NCBI GenBank assembly: GCA_016933515.1
Contig: JAFGAV010000015.1
Location: 1 to 51,105, forward strand
Source: Candidatus Aminicenantota bacterium
GTDB lineage: Bacteria; Acidobacteriota; Aminicenantia; Aminicenantales; JAFGAV01
DNA length: 51,105 nucleotides
Reading direction: 5' to 3'
Both the position numbers and the translations under genes were made by a program. The notes beneath the pieces were generated by a model. That model was given only the letters and a program-made list of their open reading frames with translations, searched no databases and was not told where the DNA came from. Positions 24,690 through 31,382 of the stretch are shown one piece after another. The stretch's first letter is position 1, and the number at the start of each line of letters is the position of its first letter.

Positions 24690-26153
24690 ATGGACGCACG
24701 CAAGTCGATCGGCCTCGTTCTCGGCCCTTTGCTTTTTGTCGCGGTTCTGGCCTCGCCGCTCCTCGGCGAAAACCCCGCCGCCCGCAAGGTTCTGGCCGTC
24801 TTCGCCCTGGTTGCGGTGTGGTGGGTCACGGAAGCCCTGCCCATCCCGATCACCGCCCTGCTCATTCCCGTTCTCTTCACCGCTCTGCGCGTCGCCGGCG
24901 CCGAGGAGGCCTTCGCCCCTCTGGCCAATCCCATCATCTTCCTTTTTCTGGGCAGCTTCATCCTCGCCCGGGCCATGAGCCTTCACGGCCTCGACAGGCG
25001 GCTGGCCCTGGGCCTGATCTCCCGGAAGCGGGTGGGCAGGAATCCGTCCCGGCTGCTGCTGGCGTTCGGCGTCGTGTCCGCGGGCCTGTCCCTGTGGCTG
25101 AGCAACACGGCCACCACGGCCATGATGTTCCCCATCGCTCTGGGAGTCCTGTCCGCCTTCCCGCCCGAAAAAGAAGGGGAAAAAGGCCGCTCCTTTTTCG
25201 TCACTCTGCTGCTCATGACCGCCTACGGCGCCTCCGTAGGCGGAATCGGCACGCCGGTCGGAAGCCCTCCCAATCTCATCACCATCGCCATGCTGGACAA
25301 GCTGGCGGGCGTGCGCATCTCCTTTTTCCACTGGATGATCCTGGCCGCTCTGGTGGCTGTGCCGATGATGGCCGTCCTTTATTTTTACCTGAAGTTCCGG
25401 ACGGGAAAACACCTCCCCTCCGCCCCTCCGGCCGTCCGGGCCGCCTCCGCCGAAAAGCTCGGCCCGCTTACCCGGGCCGAAAAAAACGTTCTCGTCGCTT
25501 TCAGCCTGACGGTGACGCTCTGGGTTCTCCCCGGCTTTCTCTCGATCGCCTTCGGTCCCGACTGCCGGGCGGCCGGCTGGCTCCAGAAGACCGTTCCCGA
25601 GTCCTCGGCCGCGCTCCTGGGCGCCGGGCTCCTTTTTCTCCTGCCCGTCAACCTCAAAGAAGGCCGGTTCACCTGCAGCCTGGGCGAAGCTCTGCAGATC
25701 GACTGGGGGACTCTCCTTCTCTTCGGCGGAGGGCTGTCCCTAGGAACCCAGATGTTCCACAGCGGCCTGGCCGAGGCCATCGGCGTCTCCTTCCTGGGAA
25801 TGGGAGGCCGCGCGGTCAGCGCTCCGCTTTTGACCCTCCTGACGGTTTCCTTCAGCGTTTTTCTGACCGAGGTCGTGTCGAACACGGCCGCGGCCAACAT
25901 GGTCATCCCCGTCGTGATCGCAGTCTGCCGGGCATCGGGACTCGACCCCGCGGCGCCGGCGATCGGGGCCGGCCTCGCCTGCAGCTTCGCCTTCATGATG
26001 CCCGTGGCCACGCCGCCCAACGCCATCATCTACGGTTCGGGCCGCATCCCGCTTTCGAGCATGATCCGCGCCGGACTGGTTTTGAATCTCTTCGGCATCG
26101 CGATCATCTGGACCGGCGTTTGCGTCCTGGCTCCGCTCCTGGGTTTGCTCTAG
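24690..26153 (+). CDS. SLC13/DASS-family sodium:anion symporter
   Basis: 487 residues with about a dozen transmembrane helices. The two SNT motifs that bind sodium and carboxylate are both present: LSNTATTAMMFPI (S138-N139-T140) and VSNTAAANMVIPV (S397-N398-T399), in the inverted-repeat topology of the family. The GTPVGSPPN and PVATPPNAI segments support the call. Members import dicarboxylates such as succinate, or sulfate; the substrate cannot be chosen. The ATG at 24690 follows AGGAAG, and the frame upstream belongs to the methyltransferase region. Confidence 0.92.
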   Translation: MDARKSIGLVLGPLLFVAVLASPLLGENPAARKVLAVFALVAVWWVTEALPIPITALLIPVLFTALRVAGAEEAFAPLANPIIFLFLGSFILARAMSLHGLDRRLALGLISRKRVGRNPSRLLLAFGVVSAGLSLWLSNTATTAMMFPIALGVLSAFPPEKEGEKGRSFFVTLLLMTAYGASVGGIGTPVGSPPNLITIAMLDKLAGVRISFFHWMILAALVAVPMMAVLYFYLKFRTGKHLPSAPPAVRAASAEKLGPLTRAEKNVLVAFSLTVTLWVLPGFLSIAFGPDCRAAGWLQKTVPESSAALLGAGLLFLLPVNLKEGRFTCSLGEALQIDWGTLLLFGGGLSLGTQMFHSGLAEAIGVSFLGMGGRAVSAPLLTLLTVSFSVFLTEVVSNTAAANMVIPVVIAVCRASGLDPAAPAIGAGLACSFAFMMPVATPPNAIIYGSGRIPLSSMIRAGLVLNLFGIAIIWTGVCVLAPLLGLL

Positions 26154-26169
26154 GCCTGATCGGCGGCCG

Positions 26170-26178
26170 TGATATAAT
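26170..26178 (+). promoter_or_regulatory. Extended -10 of a probable leaderless promoter
   Basis: TGATATAAT is a perfect extended -10. It ends 6 nt before the GTG at 26185, so transcription would begin at the start codon. Confidence 0.6.
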
Positions 26179-26184
26179 GATCGC

Positions 26185-26583
26185 GTGGACATCCTCCTGA
26201 CCCGGTCCGCGCTTCAGTCGATTGAGGCCGCCGCTCCGATCGGCCGCCGGACGGTCTCGGGATCGTTGCTCGGACACAAGCGCGGGGGACGAGTCATCGT
26301 CGAAAGAGCGGTCGCTTCCGGATTCCGCGTTTTTCCCGGCCGGGAAGAATACGCCCGGGCGGTTTCGATCCTGGGATGCGAAATCGTCGGCTTTTACTCG
26401 TTTGTTCCGCCGGCCGCCATTCGGAAAACGAAGCCGCCTCCCTTCAGTGTGGGCAAAGTCGTCCTTTCTGTCGGATCCGGAAAGAACGGCTGCCGCCTCC
26501 GCGCCTGGTCCGTGGATTACACCGACCGCTTCGTCTGGAAGCCCCTGCGGATCACCTCTCCGGGAGGCCGCCGCCATGCCTGA
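26185..26583 (+). CDS. Small protein of unknown function, faintly JAB/MPN-like
   Basis: 132 residues. GRRTVSGSLLGHKRGGRVIVERAV at the N-terminus recalls the first strands of JAB/MPN (Mov34) domains. However, the zinc motif HxHx7Sx2D is absent and the expected histidine region reads GFYSFVPP, so any such domain is catalytically dead. This resemblance is weak and could be chance. The GTG start fits the extended -10 box exactly 6 nt upstream. The end overlaps the AMMECR1 gene by 8 bp, so the two are co-translated. Confidence 0.55.
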   Translation: MDILLTRSALQSIEAAAPIGRRTVSGSLLGHKRGGRVIVERAVASGFRVFPGREEYARAVSILGCEIVGFYSFVPPAAIRKTKPPPFSVGKVVLSVGSGKNGCRLRAWSVDYTDRFVWKPLRITSPGGRRHA

Positions 26584-27148
26584 GGAATTGACAGACGCCC
26601 AGCAACGGGAGTTTTTGGGCTTGGCCCGGGACGCCGTGCGCCGTCTGGTTGAAAACCGCGAACGGCCGGCGCCCTCGGCCCGAGACCCGCAGCTCAAGGC
26701 CAAGAGGGGGGTGTTCGTCACCCTGAAGGTCGGCGGTCGTCTGCGCGGCTGCATCGGGCATCCGCTCCCCGTCAAACCGCTCGACGAGGCCGTCGTCGAG
26801 GTGGCCGAAGCGGCCGCCTCCGAGGATTTCCGTTTCGAGCCTCTGCGGCCCGACGAACTCGACCGGCTCCGCATCGAGATCTCCGTACTCAGTCTGCCCC
26901 GCCGATTGAAGGATTTCCGATCGCTCGAAATCGGCCGCCACGGCATCATCGTCGCCCAGGGGACCCGCAAGGGCCTGCTCCTGCCTCAGGTTCCCGTCGA
27001 GTACGGTTGGGACCGGGAGACGTTTCTCCGTCACGGCTGCCTCAAGGCCGGCCTGGACGAGGACGCATGGAAGACGGGCGCGACCGTCGATGTTTTCACC
27101 GCCCAGGTGTTCTCCGAAGAAGAGAAGCCCGAGAGGCGGCCGATTTGA
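26576..27148 (+). CDS. AMMECR1-domain protein (AmmeMemoRadiSam protein A type)
   Basis: 190 residues covering the whole AMMECR1 domain, with the signature LRGCIG (56-61) and the FEPLRPDELDRLRIEISVLS block. KGLLLPQVPVEYGWDRETFL is the conserved C-terminal segment. In many prokaryotes the domain accompanies a MEMO-domain protein and a radical SAM enzyme; neither is seen here. The biochemical role is unknown. It overlaps the preceding small gene by 8 bp. The stop codon is embedded in the -35 of the next promoter. Confidence 0.92.
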   Translation: MPEELTDAQQREFLGLARDAVRRLVENRERPAPSARDPQLKAKRGVFVTLKVGGRLRGCIGHPLPVKPLDEAVVEVAEAAASEDFRFEPLRPDELDRLRIEISVLSLPRRLKDFRSLEIGRHGIIVAQGTRKGLLLPQVPVEYGWDRETFLRHGCLKAGLDEDAWKTGATVDVFTAQVFSEEEKPERRPI

Positions 27149-27173
27149 TTTCCCCGGCTCCATTTGCTATATA
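27145..27173 (+). promoter_or_regulatory. Promoter of the aldo/keto reductase
   Basis: TTGATT (27145-27150, overlapping the AMMECR1 stop), a 17-bp spacer and TATATA (27168-27173) inside an AT-rich patch. The leader would be about 118 nt. Confidence 0.65.
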
Positions 27174-27297
27174 TATCATATGATTTCTCGGAATTGGAAA
27201 ATCCGTCTCGTTTCCCTTTTTACCGGAAAAAGTGCTGGCCTTTGAAGGCTCCACTCATCCGGCGAAACATGACGAGCGGCGAGCGAGGAGGTTGAAC

Positions 27298-28521
27298 ATG
27301 AATCATCATAACAGCCAAGTGGGACGGAGACAGTTTCTTAAAAAAGGATTGGCCGGAGCCGCGGGATTCGGAGTCCTGACGTTGTCGGGCCAAGCGTCCG
27401 TCGCCCGGGACGCCTCCCAGACCGAAGAAAAGAAAGGCACCTTCCCCGCGCGCGTCCTGGGCCGGACGGGCATCCGCCTGCCCATCGTTTCCATGGGCGT
27501 CATGAATTCCGACAACGAGAACCTCGTCCGGGCCGCCCTGGACGCGGGCCTCATACACCTCGACACGGCCCATGTCTACCAGCGGGGCCGGAACGAAGAG
27601 ATGATCGGCCGCGTGCTCAAGGGCCGGCCGCGCGATTCGTTCGTCATCGCCACCAAGGTTCTCGGCGAGCCCCGAGACCGGCGTACCGGCCTGTTTTCGG
27701 CCGAGACCAAGGCCGAGCCTTTTCTCCAAAAATTCGACCTCAGCCTCCAGCGGCTGGGGCTCGATCACGTGGACATCCTCTACCTGCATAACGTCCAGTA
27801 CCGCGATTCGGTGCTCTTTGAACCGCTGCTCAAAGCCTTAGAAACAATCAAAAAAAGCGGCAAGGCCCGCTTCGTGGGCGTCAGCACCCACGGCAACATG
27901 TCCGAAGTGCTTAACGTCGCGGCCGAGAGCGGTTTTTACGACGTCGTTCTCACGAGCTACAATTTCCGCGATCAGAACCTCGAAGCCCTGGAAAAAGCCA
28001 TCGCCCGGGCCGCGGAGGCCGGTTTGGGCGTCGTGGCCATGAAAACACAGGCAGGCGTGTATTGGGACAGAGAAAAAACAGAGCCCATCAACATGAAGGC
28101 CGCTCTGAAATGGGCCCTGCGCAATCCCCATATCGCCACGGCCATTCCCGGCATGACCGCCTTCGACCAGCTCTCGCTCAACCTCGAAGTCCTGAGCGAT
28201 CCGGCCATGACGCCCGAAGACTGGGAGTCCCTTCACCTGGAAAGGAAAGTCGGAGGGCTGTATTGCCAGCAATGCCAAACGTGCCTCTCCCAATGCCCGG
28301 CCGGCCTGCCCCTGCCGTCGATCATGCGGAGCTACATGTACGCTTACGGCTACGGAAATCTGGGAGCGGCCCACGACCTTCTGTCCTCACTCGAGCTGCC
28401 CGACGCTTTGTGCGCCGATTGCGGGGAATGCCGTGTGACCTGCTCCCAACAGTTCGACGTCAAAAGCCGCGTGACCGACATCGCCCGGCTCCTCAGGACG
28501 CCCAGGGAATTCTTCGCCTGA
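27298..28521 (+). CDS. Tat-exported aldo/keto reductase with two C-terminal 4Fe-4S motifs
   Basis: 407 residues. A twin-arginine signal (GRRQFLKKG, R10-R11) precedes a hydrophobic segment. The aldo/keto reductase barrel follows, with catalytic D89, Y94, K120 and H164. The C-terminus has two CX2CX2CX3C clusters (C323/326/329/333 and C372/375/378/382), ferredoxin-like. This fused type passes electrons through Fe-S clusters and probably works in the periplasm; its substrate is unknown. The start is supported by GAGGAGG (27285-27291) and gives a complete Tat signal. The subtilase gene follows 15 bp downstream. Export would use the TatA system, whose tatA gene is at 5325. Confidence 0.93.
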   Translation: MNHHNSQVGRRQFLKKGLAGAAGFGVLTLSGQASVARDASQTEEKKGTFPARVLGRTGIRLPIVSMGVMNSDNENLVRAALDAGLIHLDTAHVYQRGRNEEMIGRVLKGRPRDSFVIATKVLGEPRDRRTGLFSAETKAEPFLQKFDLSLQRLGLDHVDILYLHNVQYRDSVLFEPLLKALETIKKSGKARFVGVSTHGNMSEVLNVAAESGFYDVVLTSYNFRDQNLEALEKAIARAAEAGLGVVAMKTQAGVYWDREKTEPINMKAALKWALRNPHIATAIPGMTAFDQLSLNLEVLSDPAMTPEDWESLHLERKVGGLYCQQCQTCLSQCPAGLPLPSIMRSYMYAYGYGNLGAAHDLLSSLELPDALCADCGECRVTCSQQFDVKSRVTDIARLLRTPREFFA

Positions 28522-28536
28522 GACGGGGTCGGGAAC

Positions 28537-30042
28537 ATGACGACACGTCTGAGCGCACTTCTCCTGGCCGCATCGCTCGCTTTTCTGTCGGCGTCCTCTC
28601 CCTTTCCGCCCCCTCTCCCGGCCGCCGAAAAAATCTCCCCGCGGCTGGAGGCGGAAGTGTCCGCCCTTCCGCCGGGGGAAACCCTCCCGGTCTGGATCTT
28701 CTTTTCCGACAAGGGTCTTGACTCGCCCTCCCTGGCCGCGGACGCCCTCCGGGAGCGCAAACGGAGCCTCTCCCCCCGCTGTCTCAAGCGCCGGGCGAAG
28801 GTCCGCGCTCCCGAGGACATCGTGGCCCTCGAAGACGCGCCCGTCTTCGCTCCTTACTCCGAGCGCGTCGCCTCCGTCGTTCCCAATGTCCGGAGCGTCT
28901 CCCGCTGGCTCAATGCCGTGAGCGCGGACGCCGGGCGACGGGAGGTGGAAGCTCTTTCCGGCCTGCCGTTCGTCGATCGTCTCGAGCCTGTCGCCGCTTT
29001 CGACCGCTCCCCCGATTCCCGTTTTGTTCCTCAAGGATCCCCCTCTTTGATCCAGGCCGAGGGGATTTTCGATTTTCTCTACGGGCCGGCCGGAACCCAG
29101 CTCCGTCAGATCAACGTTCACGAGCTCCATCTCCAGGGCCTCACCGGTCGGGGCGTCGCCGTCTGCCTCCTCGACAGCGGCTTCCGCACTTCGCACCCCG
29201 CCTTCATCTTTTCCCGCGTCCTGGCCCAGTGGGATTTCGTCAACGGCGACGGCGATGTCTCCCAGAATCTCAACGACCCGCTCGATTATTCGGATTCCCA
29301 CGGGACGGGAACCTGGTCGGCCCTGGGAGCTTTCCAGCCCGGGACAATTCTCGGGCCGGCGTTCGGGGCAGACTTCATCCTGGGCAAAACAGAGACCGAC
29401 CGTTTCGAACAGCCCGTCGAGGAGGACTACTGGGTGGCCGGTTTGGAATGGGCGGAAGCGCTGGGCGCGGACGTCGTTTCCTCATCCCTGGGATATACAG
29501 ACTGGTACACGTTCGTTGACATGGACGGCCGCACGGCCGTCACCACGCGGGCCGCCGAGCGCGCCGCCGGGCTGGGAGTGGTCATCGTCAACGCCGCGGG
29601 CAACGAGAGGAACAACGTCTGGGGCCACATCATCGCCCCGGCCGACGGATTCAAGGTCATTGCCGTGGGAGCGGTAAACGCCGAGGGACAGATCTCTTCT
29701 TTCAGTTCTCCCGGACCTTCTTTCGACGGCCGGATCAAGCCCGAGGTCTGCGCCATGGGCGTCGACGTCTGGCTGGCCTATTCGAGGGGGGAACAGCTGT
29801 CCTACGCGCGGGGATCGGGGACATCCTTCGCCGCTCCCCTGGCGGCCGGGGTCGCGGCTCTTCTTCTTGAAGCCCATCCCGATTGGACGCCGGAAGACGT
29901 GCGGGCGGCGCTGACATCCACCGCCGGCCGGAGCTCGAATCCCGACAACGACTACGGTTGGGGCGTCATCGACGCCCTGGGGGCGCTCAACTTCGGGAAC
30001 CCGGCCCGGGCGGATGCGCAGGGCCCGCCTGCGGTCCGATAG
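28537..30042 (+). CDS. Secreted subtilisin-like serine protease (S8)
   Basis: 501 residues. A signal peptide (1-30) and an inhibitor-like propeptide region (to about 190) precede the catalytic domain. The triad is D213 (LLDSG), H255 (DSHGTG) and S430 (GTSFAAP), with oxyanion N356 (NAAGNE). It hydrolyses proteins outside the cytoplasm. No C-terminal sorting or beta-sandwich domain is visible. It lies 15 bp after the aldo/keto reductase and is probably co-transcribed. Its stop codon directly abuts the stop codon of the convergent TPR gene, with no bases between them. Confidence 0.95.
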   Translation: MTTRLSALLLAASLAFLSASSPFPPPLPAAEKISPRLEAEVSALPPGETLPVWIFFSDKGLDSPSLAADALRERKRSLSPRCLKRRAKVRAPEDIVALEDAPVFAPYSERVASVVPNVRSVSRWLNAVSADAGRREVEALSGLPFVDRLEPVAAFDRSPDSRFVPQGSPSLIQAEGIFDFLYGPAGTQLRQINVHELHLQGLTGRGVAVCLLDSGFRTSHPAFIFSRVLAQWDFVNGDGDVSQNLNDPLDYSDSHGTGTWSALGAFQPGTILGPAFGADFILGKTETDRFEQPVEEDYWVAGLEWAEALGADVVSSSLGYTDWYTFVDMDGRTAVTTRAAERAAGLGVVIVNAAGNERNNVWGHIIAPADGFKVIAVGAVNAEGQISSFSSPGPSFDGRIKPEVCAMGVDVWLAYSRGEQLSYARGSGTSFAAPLAAGVAALLLEAHPDWTPEDVRAALTSTAGRSSNPDNDYGWGVIDALGALNFGNPARADAQGPPAVR

Positions 30043-30837
30043 TCACTTCAGCTTTTTCTGGACCTCGGCGAGCTCCTTCTCGGCCTCTTTCTTGTAGAGG
30101 CGGCATTTGGAGGTGATGACCGGAGCGTCAAGGCAGGCCTGGAATTCCAAGGCCGCCTCTTTGTACTTGTCCTGAGCCAGGAGGGCCCGCCCGAGCTCGA
30201 GGTGGTGGTTGCCGTATTCGGGCTTGATCTCGACGGCCAGGCGCAGGGACTTTTCGGATTCCTCAAAACTCCCCTTGGGGATTCCTCCGTAAAGCAGCCC
30301 GCCCATCAGGCGCTTCACCCCCCCGATCTCCGCCATGCGGCGGTGCCAGCGGCCCAGAGCGTGATGGGCCAGGTCGTTCTGGGGATCGAACGCGATGGAC
30401 TTGTCGATGTACTCCCGGACTTCCTTGGACATCTTGACTTGCTGCTTCTTTCCCATGAGCAGCAGCTTCTTGCCCATGGCGGCCGAGAGCTGAAAGAAAC
30501 CCCAGGTGTCCTTGGCATTGACCTTGACCGCCTGGCGGGCATAGTCCTCGCCTTTCTGATAGTAAGACATCTGTTGTTCTTTGAGATCCTTGAGCCCGGG
30601 GTCGAGCTGATCGCCGAGGTCCACGTAAGCCCGCGACGTCTTCCACAGGGCGGCGTAGTGATTCGGGTCGACTTTGAGCGCCTCGAGGTATTGCTCGAGC
30701 GCTTTCCGGTCGTCGAACTGGGCATAAAACTCGTCGCCCTTGAGAATGAACTCCTGGGCCGTCTGGGAGAAGGCCGGCGACACGAGGGCCAGCGTCCAGG
30801 CGGCGGCGATCACAAACGGGACGATTTTCTTGATCAT
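30043..30837 (-). CDS. Exported TPR-repeat protein
   Basis: 264 residues. A signal peptide (1-24, ending SPAFSQ) is followed by TPR-like helix pairs (EFILKGDEFYAQFDDRKALEQYLEALKVDPNHYAALWKTSRAYVDLG and later copies around 140-240). TPRs mediate protein contacts; no enzymatic domain is present. The start is fixed by GGGAGG. The promoter's TTGACTTTGCCC core is shared with the promoter of another TPR gene (45956), which may hint at common control. The inverted-repeat element lies 9 bp upstream of the -35. Confidence 0.85.
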   Translation of the reverse strand: MIKKIVPFVIAAAWTLALVSPAFSQTAQEFILKGDEFYAQFDDRKALEQYLEALKVDPNHYAALWKTSRAYVDLGDQLDPGLKDLKEQQMSYYQKGEDYARQAVKVNAKDTWGFFQLSAAMGKKLLLMGKKQQVKMSKEVREYIDKSIAFDPQNDLAHHALGRWHRRMAEIGGVKRLMGGLLYGGIPKGSFEESEKSLRLAVEIKPEYGNHHLELGRALLAQDKYKEAALEFQACLDAPVITSKCRLYKKEAEKELAEVQKKLK

Positions 30838-30863
30838 GATTTCCTCCCTAGAGATGTGCTCTT

Positions 30864-30892
30864 TATTTACAGTGTCCCCGGGGCAAAGTCAA
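30864..30892 (-). promoter_or_regulatory. Promoter of the exported TPR protein
   Basis: On the minus strand TTGACT (30892-30887), a 17-bp spacer and TAAATA (30869-30864), 26 nt before the ATG at 30837. Confidence 0.75.
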
Positions 30893-30901
30893 GCGGTTGA
30901 A

Positions 30902-30980
30902 GGCTCCATGACGTTTTGTGTGGTTTATGAGCGTGAGCCTTGGGCCTGGGGGAGGGCTTCGGCGCCCGGCCGCGGTTTTT
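30902..30980. mobile_element. Truncated copy of the inverted-repeat element (left end only)
   Basis: GGCTCCATGACG, GTGTGGT and the following block match 12917-12993 closely, through GGGCTTCGGCGCCC and CGGCCGCGG. Similarity stops at about 30980, where a protein-coding remnant begins. No right end is found in the next several hundred bases, so the copy was cut by a later rearrangement. Confidence 0.8.
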
Positions 30981-31111
30981 CCGTCACATCGACCCCGTCG
31001 GGCGCCGACGTTTATATCGGCCTTAAAGAAGCGGGCGTGACGGCGTTCAAGCTTATCGAGGATAGTCAGTATCGAATGGGCGAAACTCCTCTGGTAACCA
31101 AGCTGGATCAA
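30977..31111 (+). pseudogene. PEGA-domain gene fragment
   Basis: The plus frame reads FSVTSTPSGADVYIGLKEAG, then YRMGETPLVTKL. This is the PEGA pattern (VxSxPxGAxVYIxG...GxTPL), a surface-exposed beta-sandwich repeat. The frame has no start codon of its own and runs directly out of the truncated inverted-repeat element. Sequence after about 31111 is not recognisable as protein. It looks like the internal part of a lost gene. Bases 31112-31260 hold nothing else I can name. Confidence 0.6.
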
Positions 31112-31260
31112 ATTTCGAACGCTTCTCACTCGGGGTCGACCCGCTTTCTATGCGCCTTGAAGCGTAGCTCGCCGCGGAAATCGGCGCAGAAAGGATCATT
31201 AGCTGAGAAAATGCACGCCCGCAGATGGAAGGGGCGCCCGACGCCGCGCATCCCCCGTCG

Positions 31261-31289
31261 TTGTCATCCCGGCTTTTCCATAGTATACT
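31261..31289 (+). promoter_or_regulatory. Promoter of the DUF3857 gene pair
   Basis: TTGTCA (31261-31266), a 17-bp spacer and TATACT (31284-31289), 93 nt before the GTG start. Confidence 0.65.
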
Positions 31290-31382
31290 CCCAGGACCTC
31301 CGGCGCCTCGCACCCGGCGGGACTGATTCCGTCTTTTCTAATAACGAGACGCTCTCGGACGGTATGCACAGAGGAGGTTTCC

